From Lachnospiraceae bacterium KH1T2 (GTDB lineage Bacteria; Bacillota; Clostridia; Lachnospirales; Lachnospiraceae), in NCBI GenBank assembly GCA_900114405.1, contig FOSY01000003.1, positions 62,001 to 126,000 on the forward strand: a DNA stretch of 64,000 nucleotides. The letters are read 5' to 3'. Positions 16,435 through 25,457 of this stretch are shown piece after piece. Below the pieces are notes generated by a model. The model had not been told where the DNA came from. It did no database searches and saw only the letters and a list, made by a program, of their open reading frames with translations. The translations under genes and the position numbers were made by a program. Each line of letters starts with the position of its first letter. Positions within the stretch are counted from its first letter, which is position 1.

Positions 16435-18168
16435 ATGATGGACGATTTTAAGAAGAAATATGAATATTGGCTGAATGACTCTTACTTTGATGAAGAGACA
16501 AAGGCAGAATTAAATAGTATAAAAGACAATGAAGCAGAGATAGAGGATCGCTTCTATAAGGATCTTGAGTTTGGTACAGGCGGACTTCGCGGAGTTATCG
16601 GCGCAGGCTCAAACCGTATGAATATCTACACAGTAAGAAAGGCTACTCAGGGACTTGCTAATTACATCCTTAAGGAAGGCACTCAGGATAAGGGTGTAGC
16701 AATCGCATACGACTGCAGAAAGATGTCACCTGAATTTGCTGATATCGCAGCACTCTGTCTCAATGCTAACGGCATCAAAGCATATGTATTTGATGCGCTT
16801 AGACCTACACCGGAGCTCTCATTTGCTCTGAGAACTCTTAAGTGTACTGCAGGTATCGTTATCACAGCAAGCCACAACCCGCCTGAGTACAACGGCTACA
16901 AGGTTTACTGGGAGGATGGCGCTCAGATCACAGCTCCGAGAGATACTGATATCATCAATGAAGTTTCTGCTGTTAAGGCATATAGCGATGCAAAGACAAT
17001 GGATAAAGATGAGGCTGTCAAGGCTGGTCTTTACAATGTTATCGGCAAGGAGATCGATGACATGTACATGGAAGAGCTTAAGAAGCTTATCATCCATCCG
17101 GAGATCATCAAGGAAGTTGCAGACGACATCAAGATCGTCTACACACCATTCCACGGTACAGGTAATGTTCCTGTCAGAAGAATCCTTGCAGAGCTTGGAT
17201 TTAAGAATGTATATGTAGTACCTGAGCAGGAGCTTCCTGATCCAGCATTCACTACTCTTGAGTATCCAAATCCGGAAGATCCTAAGGCATTCACTCTTGC
17301 CCTTAAATTGGCTAAGGAAAAGGATGCAGACATTGTTCTGGCAACAGACCCTGATGCAGACCGCCTTGGAATCTACGCAAAGGATACAGCTACAGGTGAG
17401 TATGTAAGCTTCACAGGTAATATGTCAGGTATTCTTATCGCAGAGTATCGTATAAGAGAGCTTGCAAAGATGGGTAAGCTTCCTTCAAATGGAGCTCTTG
17501 TTAAGACTATCGTTTCTTCAAATATGGCTGATCCTATCGCTGAAGAGTATAAGCTCAAACTTATCGAAGTTCTTACAGGATTCAAGTATATTGGAGAGCA
17601 GATCAAGTTCTTTGAAGAGAACAAATCATATGAGTATGTATTTGGTTATGAAGAATCTTATGGCTGCCTCGTAGGTACTCATGCACGTGATAAGGATGCT
17701 GTCGACGCTGTTATGTGTCTTGCAGAAGTAGCTGCATGGTGCAAGAAGAATGGCATCACAGTATGGGATCAGATGATGGCGATCTACAAGAAGTACGGTT
17801 TCTACAGAGAAGGCATCCACACAGTAACACTTAAGGGTGTTGACGGTGCAGCCCAGATCAAGGGAATGATGGAAAAGATCCGTCAGAATCCTCCAAAAGA
17901 ATTTGCCGGACTTAAGGTTAATGAGTATCGCGATTACAAGGAAGACAAGGCTGTTGACAATGTAACAGGCGAAGTTAAGAAAACAGGTCTTCCTACGTCA
18001 AATGTTCTTTACTTTGATCTTGAGAATAATTCATGGTGCTGCGTACGTCCTTCAGGAACAGAGCCTAAGATCAAGTTCTACATGGGTGTAAAGGGCACAA
18101 GTCTTGAAGATTCTGATAAGAAACTTGAAGAACTCAAGGCAGATGTTGTTAAAAAACTTGCAGAATAA
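16435..18168 (+). CDS. pgcA: Phosphoglucomutase / phospho-sugar mutase (alpha-D-phosphohexomutase family)
   Basis: The enzyme interconverts glucose-6-phosphate and glucose-1-phosphate and so can feed rfbA. All family signatures are present in order: TASHNPPEYNGYKVYW with the phosphoserine, the metal-binding DPDADRLGIY, the sugar-binding GYEESYG, and the phosphate-binding RPSGTEPKIKFY. The 577-residue length matches the PgcA type rather than the shorter GlmM or ManB types. GGAGG at 16419 is 11 bases from the ATG at 16435; ATG 16438 is an alternative, and the upstream ATG at 16417 overlaps the ribosome site. Exact hexose preference is inferred. Confidence 0.93.
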   Translation: MMDDFKKKYEYWLNDSYFDEETKAELNSIKDNEAEIEDRFYKDLEFGTGGLRGVIGAGSNRMNIYTVRKATQGLANYILKEGTQDKGVAIAYDCRKMSPEFADIAALCLNANGIKAYVFDALRPTPELSFALRTLKCTAGIVITASHNPPEYNGYKVYWEDGAQITAPRDTDIINEVSAVKAYSDAKTMDKDEAVKAGLYNVIGKEIDDMYMEELKKLIIHPEIIKEVADDIKIVYTPFHGTGNVPVRRILAELGFKNVYVVPEQELPDPAFTTLEYPNPEDPKAFTLALKLAKEKDADIVLATDPDADRLGIYAKDTATGEYVSFTGNMSGILIAEYRIRELAKMGKLPSNGALVKTIVSSNMADPIAEEYKLKLIEVLTGFKYIGEQIKFFEENKSYEYVFGYEESYGCLVGTHARDKDAVDAVMCLAEVAAWCKKNGITVWDQMMAIYKKYGFYREGIHTVTLKGVDGAAQIKGMMEKIRQNPPKEFAGLKVNEYRDYKEDKAVDNVTGEVKKTGLPTSNVLYFDLENNSWCCVRPSGTEPKIKFYMGVKGTSLEDSDKKLEELKADVVKKLAE

Positions 18169-18178
18169 AGGATTTGAA

Positions 18179-19324
18179 ATGTCAAAGGACATCTTGAAAA
18201 AAATACTGATGGCAGTGCTGCTTCTTGCAGCGCTGCTTTCAATAACAGCCGGCGTTAAGAATGCGCTATATTACAGCCAGGATTTTCAATGGGATGCAGC
18301 AAAGGCACTTATGATGCACATAGATCCTTATGATGTCAGCCTGAGTAAACATGCGATAGTTACTGCCCCTGAAATGGCTGAGTTCAATGAATACTTTGAA
18401 TCAATAAACGCACCACAGAAGATGGAGGCCAATCAGTTTCCGAGCCTTCTCTTTTTATTGTCACCATTTACATTGCTGCACTATACAACGGCAAGAGCTG
18501 TATGGCTCGTGCTCAATCTTCTTTTTACGGCAGCGATAATTTTTTTACTTAGGAAAACATTTATGAAGCAGCTTGAGAGAGATACATTTATTATCGTCTC
18601 TCTGCTCATGATCGCAGGAACACCATGGAGAAATCAGATAGGTGTGGGACAGCATACGCTGTTTTCATTTGCTGCGTTTTTGCTCGCAGTATGGCTGTCT
18701 GAGCGTGGAAATGCAGGACTGTCTGCGATATCGCTCGCTGTTTCATATTTCAAATATACGCTTACAGCTCCGCTTGCGCTCTGGTTCATCTATAAGCGCA
18801 GATTCAAGGAGTTTGCAATATCAGTATTTATTCATATCGCGATGACTATATTTAGCTGTTATTGGCTGGGTGAGTCTTTTATAGATATGATAATTAAACC
18901 GTTGAAGGTTTCATCAGCTTTAGCTGGCGAAGGAAGTCTGGATATAAGTGCTGTAACAGGAGGAGCGTCATGGTCACTGGTGTTGACCGGTGTTTTGATG
19001 CTTGCTCTTTTGATCATTGCATGGAAGATGAAAGAAGGCTTTGACAATGAATTGTTTACATTACTTTTATTAGTCAGCCTGATAATCACATATCACAGAT
19101 CATACGATTACTTTGTGCTTGCAGCGGCGCTTCCGGGGATCATCAATTTCAAAAAGCTTAGGATTTTCTATGCTTTCACTGTGTTGTTCATATTCTTCGG
19201 ACTCAGAGTATTCCATGAAAATACGCCTTCGCTCATTGCTGCGGGTATATGCTACTATGCATTGCTGATAATTTATACGGTGATTTTTATGACTAATAGC
19301 AATAGTGTTTCGGCACGTTCATGA
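18179..19324 (+). CDS. GT87 (DUF2029) family membrane glycosyltransferase
   Basis: This 381-residue protein has about nine hydrophobic segments and the N-terminal pattern SQDFQWDAAKALMMHIDPYDV typical of GT87/DUF2029 proteins, GT-C fold enzymes that use polyprenyl-phosphate sugars outside the membrane. The ATG at 18179 behind AAAGGA is preferred to an earlier in-frame start inside the mutase gene. Just downstream lie a DPM1-type transferase and a GtrA protein, which in other systems make and flip the polyprenyl-phosphate sugar donor, so the three genes fit one lumenal-side glycosylation pathway. Confidence 0.8.
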   Translation: MSKDILKKILMAVLLLAALLSITAGVKNALYYSQDFQWDAAKALMMHIDPYDVSLSKHAIVTAPEMAEFNEYFESINAPQKMEANQFPSLLFLLSPFTLLHYTTARAVWLVLNLLFTAAIIFLLRKTFMKQLERDTFIIVSLLMIAGTPWRNQIGVGQHTLFSFAAFLLAVWLSERGNAGLSAISLAVSYFKYTLTAPLALWFIYKRRFKEFAISVFIHIAMTIFSCYWLGESFIDMIIKPLKVSSALAGEGSLDISAVTGGASWSLVLTGVLMLALLIIAWKMKEGFDNELFTLLLLVSLIITYHRSYDYFVLAAALPGIINFKKLRIFYAFTVLFIFFGLRVFHENTPSLIAAGICYYALLIIYTVIFMTNSNSVSARS

Positions 19325-19373
19325 TCAAACGTTCTGACATAGTCCTTGAGTATGTATCAGTATGGAGGGATGA

Positions 19374-20078
19374 ATGGACAAGTTATATATGATTATCCCG
19401 GCTTATAACGAAGAAGCAACGATCAGGGATGTTATTGATGAATGGTATCCGATGGTAGTGATGACCGGCGAAGAAAGCCGCCTTGTAGTCATCGACGACG
19501 GATCAAATGACAGTACATTAAGTGTGCTTAGGGCTGAGGCTTCAAAGAGACCACAGCTGGTTGTAAAGCATAAAGAGAATTCAGGCCACGGGCCGACGAT
19601 CCTTGCCGGATATAAATATGCGATACAGTCGGGAGCCGACTATATTTTTCAGACAGATTCCGATGGGCAGACATCGGCTGCGGAATTTCCGGCATTTTGG
19701 AGGAGCAGGCGTCATTATGATATGATAGTCGGCTACCGTAATCACAGGCAGGATGGATTATCGAGAATATTTGTCACAAAGGTATTGAAGACAGTGATCT
19801 TCCTTTGCTTTCACTGCGTTGTCACTGATGCAAACACACCTTTCAGACTGATGAAGGCAAGTACACTTCATAAAGAGTTGTATCTGATACCGAGAAATTA
19901 TTTTCTCACAAATGTTTTGATAACGGTAATCTATACGAAAAGACATTACAATCTTAAATTTGTACCTATCACATTTAAGCCGCGTCAGGGTGGTGTGAAC
20001 TCTATAAACATGAAGAGGATTTTTAACATTGGCAAAAATGCATTGAAAGATTTTGTACGCTTAAATAAAAAAATATAG
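19374..20078 (+). CDS. DPM1-like polyprenyl-phosphate glycosyltransferase
   Basis: The 234 residues show a short GT2 domain of the DPM1/GtrB type: LYMIIPAYNEEATIRDVI, VVIDDGSNDSTL, and IFQTDSDGQTS, where the DSDGQ block is the metal site. No C-terminal membrane helices are present, so it is the soluble, membrane-associated form. Such enzymes load a sugar onto undecaprenyl-phosphate on the cytoplasmic side. GGAGGG precedes the ATG. It sits between a GT-C enzyme gene and gtrA, which supports this reading. Confidence 0.88.
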   Translation: MDKLYMIIPAYNEEATIRDVIDEWYPMVVMTGEESRLVVIDDGSNDSTLSVLRAEASKRPQLVVKHKENSGHGPTILAGYKYAIQSGADYIFQTDSDGQTSAAEFPAFWRSRRHYDMIVGYRNHRQDGLSRIFVTKVLKTVIFLCFHCVVTDANTPFRLMKASTLHKELYLIPRNYFLTNVLITVIYTKRHYNLKFVPITFKPRQGGVNSINMKRIFNIGKNALKDFVRLNKKI

Positions 20079-20099
20079 ATTTTTTGGAAAGGAACTAAT

Positions 20100-20564
20100 G
20101 TGGAAAATACGGTGAGAGAAAAGAATGGATTAAATGCTCTTATAGAGCAGATCCTTAAATTTGGTGTTGTAGGCGGAATTTCATTTGTGATCGACTTTGC
20201 GGTTTATTCTGCGATCATCGCAGTTTTTGGCAAAGCTAAGGCAGTAGTTATGGTCGCTGCATTTTTTGGATTCGTGATCTCGGTCATCTTTAACTATATC
20301 TCAAGTATGAAATATGTTTTCGTGCATGATGAGAATATGGATAAAAGGAAAGAATTTACAATTTTTGTGATACTTTCAGTTATCGGCCTTGGGCTCAATG
20401 AAGCGATTATCATGGGTGTACTCCATATTTATGATATGGTCTCATTCCTTCATAGTGGTATCATTTGGACCTATAAGGAACAGATCGGTAAGATCATTGC
20501 TACAGGAATCGTAATGATCTATAACTTTATAACGAGGAAAATTTTTATTGAGAAAAAAGACTAA
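20100..20564 (+). CDS. GtrA family membrane protein
   Basis: The 154-residue protein has four hydrophobic segments and the GtrA opening ILKFGVVGGISFVIDFAVYS followed by FGFVISVIFNYISSMKYVF. GtrA proteins are thought to help move polyprenyl-phosphate-linked sugars across the membrane. The start is a GTG at 20100 with AAAGGA upstream; an ATG two bases earlier is out of frame and stops after five codons. It overlaps the following esterase gene by 17 bases. Confidence 0.88.
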   Translation: MENTVREKNGLNALIEQILKFGVVGGISFVIDFAVYSAIIAVFGKAKAVVMVAAFFGFVISVIFNYISSMKYVFVHDENMDKRKEFTIFVILSVIGLGLNEAIIMGVLHIYDMVSFLHSGIIWTYKEQIGKIIATGIVMIYNFITRKIFIEKKD

Positions 20565-21627
20565 ACGTAATATTTTTTGTAAAATAATTTTGCTCATGCT
20601 ACTGACTGCTGCACTTGCTGCGGCAGTCTTTGCAGTATTTAAAAGGTATATCGTTCCAAGGACTTCCAGTATCCTTAATAACGTGACAGATCATGCAAAT
20701 GTTTCTGATGAACGTTCCGAGCCTCTTAAAGATGCTTCGGAGATTGATATAGACGAAGAACTTAAGGAACAGCTCGACAAGGCGGAAGAAGATAAGAAGA
20801 TCGCTGAAAAGAAGGATTCTGTTTCAGTAGATCTGATCGTATTTGCAGGTCAGAGCAATATGGCAGGCTGGGGCGGTGATGCGGCGAAAGCACCTGAGTT
20901 GATCGAAGGCGCAGGAGCAGAGTTCAGAGCGGTTTCTGACCCGACAAAGCTCTATACCATTACAGAGCCTTTCGGTTTTTATGAAAATACCGAAACCATG
21001 AACGATATGTTTTTGAAGCGCGGAAGCCTTGTTACAGCCTTTGTAAATGCGTATTATGAAAAGACAGGCGTGCCTGTGGTCGCAGTTTCTGCTTCAAAAG
21101 GCGGAACGCCCTCTACTTATTGGGCGACGGAGGTTGTCGGTAATGATGTTTTGACAAGATATAAGAATGCAAAAACGTGGCTTGAGGAAAATGGATATAC
21201 CATAAGGAATCAGTTTGTTGTATTTTTACAGGGTGAAAATGATGTATTGGAAAATGTTTCAGATTCACAGTATCTTGCGGATATAAATACATTTTCATCA
21301 AAACTTTTTTACAGCGGTATCGACAAATTTATGATGATCCGCCTTGGAAGGACTATAAGCGATCCTGCAATCTATGATAGGATAATAAAGCTCCAGACTG
21401 AGCTGTGCCGTACTGATCCGCGGTTCGTACTTGTTTCGGTACTGCTCTCACAGCTTGATGAAACCAGCATGGTGGATGAGTATCATTACGGGCAGGAGGC
21501 GCTTAATCAGCTCGGAGCTGATGCCGGAGCCAATGCGGCATACTTTGCTGAAACTCGTCATGATCCGCAGTTTATAGATCCGTTAACAGGCGAGATGTAT
21601 GAGCCAATATATTATGAAGGTCAGTGA
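20548..21627 (+). CDS. Membrane-anchored SASA-type carbohydrate acetylesterase (DUF303/CE6-like)
   Basis: A TTG at 20548, ten bases after GAGG, starts a signal anchor (residues 10-30) and a charged linker to about residue 90. The rest is an SGNH-fold SASA domain: IVFAGQSNMAGWGG holds the nucleophile Ser, VVAVSASKGGTPSTYW follows, VFLQGENDV is the block with the Glu-Asn-Asp, and DEYHYGQEALNQLG carries the Asp and His. SASA enzymes remove O-acetyl groups from sialic acid or from plant and bacterial glycans. Placed within the cluster and with two O-acetyltransferase modules elsewhere in the window, it probably edits acetylation of the exported glycan. Confidence 0.82.
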   Translation: MRKKTKRNIFCKIILLMLLTAALAAAVFAVFKRYIVPRTSSILNNVTDHANVSDERSEPLKDASEIDIDEELKEQLDKAEEDKKIAEKKDSVSVDLIVFAGQSNMAGWGGDAAKAPELIEGAGAEFRAVSDPTKLYTITEPFGFYENTETMNDMFLKRGSLVTAFVNAYYEKTGVPVVAVSASKGGTPSTYWATEVVGNDVLTRYKNAKTWLEENGYTIRNQFVVFLQGENDVLENVSDSQYLADINTFSSKLFYSGIDKFMMIRLGRTISDPAIYDRIIKLQTELCRTDPRFVLVSVLLSQLDETSMVDEYHYGQEALNQLGADAGANAAYFAETRHDPQFIDPLTGEMYEPIYYEGQ

Positions 21628-21640
21628 TCGGAGGATTTAG

Positions 21641-22999
21641 ATGAATCTCAGAACTATCGAGAATATATATAATAAAACAAGGTCATATATTCAAAGAAAT
21701 GGGGTTGCTGAAACGGCAGTCAGGTCGATCGAGGGATTCAAAGAGGCGGCTGATAATGTGCTGTATGCTTCGGAAGCCAGAAAGCGTGAAGAGGCAAAGC
21801 GTACACTTCCGCCGTGTGGAGAATTTGAAAAAAATATACGATTCAGCCTTTTGATACCGACATACGACCCTGATCCGGAGGATTTCAATGTCCTTATGAA
21901 ATCTATCGCAGACCAGACCTATAAGAACCTTGAGGTCGTCATTGCAGATGCCGGAAAAACAGATAATGTCGAAAACTGTGTGCAGGGTTATAAGGATTCC
22001 GGAAGACTTAGTGATATAATTTACATTAAATTGCAAGAAAACAAGGGAATCTCCGGAAATACAAATGAAGCATTGAAGGCGGCATCGGGCGACTATGTTG
22101 CGCTCATCGACCACGACGATTTCCTCTCGGTTGATGCTTTTGAAGCTGTAGCAGGTGCTCTTCAAAGCGGAGCAGATATCGTATATACTGATGAAGATAA
22201 ATATTACGGACCGGAAGATAAGTACTTTACGCCTAACCGCAAGCCGGATTTTAACTTAGATCTTCTTCTCTCAAATAATTATATATGTCATCTTTTCGTG
22301 GTAAAGCGCAGTATTGCTCTTGAAACAGGCGGCTTCAGAATGGAATTTGACGGCGCGCAGGATTATGATTTTATATTGCGATGTACGGAGCTGACTGAAA
22401 GAGACAAGATTATCCATGTGCCGGAAATACTCTATCATTGGAGAGCTTCAGACGGTTCTACCGCAGACAATCCGGAGAGCAAGCTCTATGCTTACGAGAG
22501 CGGCAGAAAGGTTTTGGAAGCGTGGCTTAAAAGGCATGAGATCAACGGCTGTGCCGAACATACAAATCATCGCGGATTTTACAGGATAACTTATTCAGGC
22601 AACGAGCTGCCGGAATATAAGGTATTGATTGGCGAGAGACTTTACCCTGAAAACGATGAGAATGAGAAGATATTGGCTTCCTATTTTGCAAGAAAAGAGG
22701 TAGGGGCAGTAGGGGCACGTGTAGTCGGCAGACTTGGAAATATTATTTCAAGCGGATATACTACAGACTCCTATGGCAGAAGAGTACCACTCTATGATAA
22801 AATGAATATGCATTTTTCTGGATACATGCACAGAGCTGCTATGCAGCAGGATGTTGAAGCTGTTTCAAACAAAGCATGTGTCGTGAGAAGTGATCTTATG
22901 AAATATTACGACAAGGACCCAATGAAGATGTTCAGCAGGATACGAGAGGCAGGATATCTTGTAGTAGTTGATCCTGAGGTCGTTTATAGATTTATATAA
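21641..22999 (+). CDS. Family 2 glycosyltransferase with partial second domain
   Basis: After a 60-residue helical lead, residues of about 65-330 form a full GT2 domain (RFSLLIPTYDPDPEDF, VVIADAGKTDN, KGISGNTNEAL, LIDHDDFLS, FDGAQDYDFILRC, LYHWRASDGSTA). The remaining 120 residues resemble the second half of a further GT-A domain but lack its nucleotide-binding part. It is a relative of the two-domain transferase at 14317. The ATG follows GGAGG at 21630. The acceptor is unknown. Confidence 0.86.
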   Translation: MNLRTIENIYNKTRSYIQRNGVAETAVRSIEGFKEAADNVLYASEARKREEAKRTLPPCGEFEKNIRFSLLIPTYDPDPEDFNVLMKSIADQTYKNLEVVIADAGKTDNVENCVQGYKDSGRLSDIIYIKLQENKGISGNTNEALKAASGDYVALIDHDDFLSVDAFEAVAGALQSGADIVYTDEDKYYGPEDKYFTPNRKPDFNLDLLLSNNYICHLFVVKRSIALETGGFRMEFDGAQDYDFILRCTELTERDKIIHVPEILYHWRASDGSTADNPESKLYAYESGRKVLEAWLKRHEINGCAEHTNHRGFYRITYSGNELPEYKVLIGERLYPENDENEKILASYFARKEVGAVGARVVGRLGNIISSGYTTDSYGRRVPLYDKMNMHFSGYMHRAAMQQDVEAVSNKACVVRSDLMKYYDKDPMKMFSRIREAGYLVVVDPEVVYRFI

Positions 23000-23022
23000 T
23001 GAGTTGAAGGGATTTACAGACC

Positions 23023-23988
23023 ATGGCTGAAATAACGGTCATTATACCGAATTACAAAGGAAAGGATGTAATCAGAACCTGCCTTGATTCCCTAAAAAAT
23101 CAGGAATTCAGCGATTTTGATACAATTGTTGTAGATAATTTCTCCAACGATGGAAGCCTTGAAATAGTCGAAAATGAATATCCGTCAGTAAAGCTTATAA
23201 AGCTTAAAGAAAACTTTGGATTTTCGAGAGCTGTCAACGAAGGCATAAGGGCGAGCAAGACGCCTTATGTTCTTCTGCTGAACAATGACATCCGTACTGA
23301 TCGAGAGATGGTCGGAAAGCTTTATGATGCCATACGGAAGAGCAATGATATATTCTCTGTTTCGGCGAAGATGCTTCAGATGGATCATCCGGACAAGATA
23401 GACGGCGCAGGCGATTACTACAGTGCCTGGGGCTGGGCATATGCCAGAGGCAAGGACAAGAGTGCTGAAAGATATAACCGTCCTTGTGATGTTTTTTCTG
23501 CATGCGCAGGCGCAGCGATATACAGGCGAGATATCCTCGATGAGATAGGCTGGTTTGATGAGTTTCATTTTGCTTACCTCGAAGACATCGATGTGGGATA
23601 TCGGGCGCGTATAATGGGATACAGAAATGTATACGAGCCGGAAGCTGTTGTGTGGCATAAAGGCTCAGGCGCGACAGGCTCAAGACATAATGATTTCAAA
23701 GTGAGAATATCGGCAAGAAATAATATGTATGTTGTAATGAAAAATATGCCGACGCTTCAGATAATCATAAATCTGCCGTTTCTTTTGGCTGGTTTTGGAA
23801 TAAAAGCTCTTTTCTTTATATGTAAGGGCTATGGAAGAGCATATCTTTCAGGTATCAAGCGAGGATACATACTCTGTCGACAGGGGAAAAAATTCCCGTA
23901 TTCTTCAAGGAACTTTGGAAATTATGTAAAAATACAGATCGAACTTTGGATCAATGCGATTCGAAGATTCACGGAGGCGATTTTTTGA
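23023..23988 (+). CDS. Family 2 glycosyltransferase (rhamnosyltransferase-like, WbbL type)
   Basis: The GT2 domain covers residues 1-250: ITVIIPNYKGKDVIRTCL, IVVDNFSNDGSLEIV, LLLNNDIRTD, ACAGAAIYRRDIL and FAYLEDIDVGYRARI, the last with the ED pair that acts as general base in this family. WHKGSGATGS in the distal part is typical of WbbL-like rhamnosyltransferases. The last 60 residues carry amphipathic and hydrophobic stretches for membrane association. The stop codon overlaps the TTG start of the next gene. Confidence 0.86.
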   Translation: MAEITVIIPNYKGKDVIRTCLDSLKNQEFSDFDTIVVDNFSNDGSLEIVENEYPSVKLIKLKENFGFSRAVNEGIRASKTPYVLLLNNDIRTDREMVGKLYDAIRKSNDIFSVSAKMLQMDHPDKIDGAGDYYSAWGWAYARGKDKSAERYNRPCDVFSACAGAAIYRRDILDEIGWFDEFHFAYLEDIDVGYRARIMGYRNVYEPEAVVWHKGSGATGSRHNDFKVRISARNNMYVVMKNMPTLQIIINLPFLLAGFGIKALFFICKGYGRAYLSGIKRGYILCRQGKKFPYSSRNFGNYVKIQIELWINAIRRFTEAIF

Positions 23989-25388
23989 TACGAGACAATC
24001 AGCGTCTGTTCAATAAATTTCATGTTGTTCTCGATGCACTTGTAATTGGCGTTTCATATGCTATATCGTATGGTTTGAAGTTCATGGTTCCATGGGCAAA
24101 CCGAACGATATTGCACTTGCCGGCGGATATGTATTTCGTATATCTGCCATTCATAGTTGTCGGCTATCTGCTGCTCTACTATGAATTTGATCTGTATAAT
24201 TCCAAGCGTGCATCCGGAAGAAAAAGAGAGTTCTTTAATCTGATAAGAGCTAACACGATAGGAACGATCACATTTATCGTTGCACTTTATCTTGTTAAGC
24301 AGGTACACATTTCACGTTGGTTGATCTTCTATTTTTTTGTAATAAATATAATCCTTTCAACGATTGAAAGAAATGTAGTACGGCAGATCCTTAGACTTAT
24401 CAGAAAAAGAGGATTTAACAGACATTTTATTTTACTTATAGGCTATTCAAAAGCTGCAGAAAACTACATAGATAAGATCATACAGAATCCTCAGTGGGGA
24501 TACGTGATACGAGGCATCCTTGATGATAAGGTTGACAGGGGTACGATGTACCGAGGTGTGAAGGTTTTGGGTTCTATAGGAAATCTTGAGTATATACTGC
24601 CCGAGAACAAGCTCGACGAGATAGCCATAACCCTTTCGCTTAGCGAATATGGCAAGCTTGAGAGCATAGTTAATCTATGTGAAAAATCAGGTGTTCATAC
24701 GCAGTTCATTCCGGACTACTATCAGGTCATCCCGTCAAAGCCTTACATGGAGGATATCGACGGGCTTGCAGTTATCAATATAAGGCATGTTCCGCTGACT
24801 AATACGTTGAATATGCTTGCGAAGCGTATTGTCGATATAATAGGTTCGGTGGTACTTATAATACTTTTTTCACCAATTATGGTGATCGCTGCGATCGCGA
24901 TAAAGCTCACATCGCCGGGACCTATAATATTTGCGCAGGAGAGAGTGGGACTGCATAATCGTCCTTTTAAGATGTATAAGTTCAGGTCGATGGAGATGCA
25001 GAAGCCCTCGGTGGAGGCTAAGGGCTGGACGAGACCGAATGATCCGAGAGTTACCGGGATAGGAAAGATACTCAGGCGAACCAGTATGGATGAACTTCCG
25101 CAATTTTTTAATATTTTGCGCGGAGATATGAGTATTGTCGGACCGCGACCGGAAAGACCGCAGTTTGTAGAAAAATTTAAGGAAGAAATTCCGCGTTACA
25201 TGATAAAGCATCAGGTAAGACCGGGTCTTACAGGATGGGCACAGGTAAATGGCTTAAGGGGAGATACATCTATCCGTAAACGTGTTGAATATGACTTGTT
25301 TTATATTGAAAACTGGACAATAACATTTGATATAAAAATCATGTTTATGACAGTGTTCAAGGGACTCATTAACAAGAACGCATATTGA
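23985..25388 (+). CDS. Polyprenyl-phosphate sugar-1-phosphate transferase (WbaP/WcaJ type initiating transferase)
   Basis: Four or five membrane segments in residues 15-120 are followed by a cytoplasmic Rossmann-like domain and then, after one more hydrophobic segment (GSVVLIILFSPIMVIAAIAI), the bacterial sugar transferase domain: FAQERVGLHNRPFKMYKFRSM, TSMDELPQFFNILRGDMSIVGPRPE and RPGLTGWAQVNG. These enzymes start glycan synthesis by moving a hexose-1-phosphate to undecaprenyl-phosphate. TTG at 23985 is the likely start, since GGAGG lies seven bases before it; it overlaps the stop of the preceding gene. An earlier in-frame TTG at 23946 has no such site. Size (467 residues) is normal. Confidence 0.94.
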   Translation: MIRDNQRLFNKFHVVLDALVIGVSYAISYGLKFMVPWANRTILHLPADMYFVYLPFIVVGYLLLYYEFDLYNSKRASGRKREFFNLIRANTIGTITFIVALYLVKQVHISRWLIFYFFVINIILSTIERNVVRQILRLIRKRGFNRHFILLIGYSKAAENYIDKIIQNPQWGYVIRGILDDKVDRGTMYRGVKVLGSIGNLEYILPENKLDEIAITLSLSEYGKLESIVNLCEKSGVHTQFIPDYYQVIPSKPYMEDIDGLAVINIRHVPLTNTLNMLAKRIVDIIGSVVLIILFSPIMVIAAIAIKLTSPGPIIFAQERVGLHNRPFKMYKFRSMEMQKPSVEAKGWTRPNDPRVTGIGKILRRTSMDELPQFFNILRGDMSIVGPRPERPQFVEKFKEEIPRYMIKHQVRPGLTGWAQVNGLRGDTSIRKRVEYDLFYIENWTITFDIKIMFMTVFKGLINKNAY

Positions 25389-25414
25389 CAATGTATTAAA
25401 AATGGGTGTATATT
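25385..25414 (+). promoter_or_regulatory. Sigma-A type promoter of the LCP gene
   Basis: A consensus TTGACA at 25385 overlaps the stop codon of the preceding gene and is 18 bases from TATATT at 25409. The LCP gene can therefore be expressed apart from the cluster. Confidence 0.7.
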
Positions 25415-25457
25415 TTGAGAGTTATAGACAAAATCTGAAATTTTGCTAGGGGTAAAC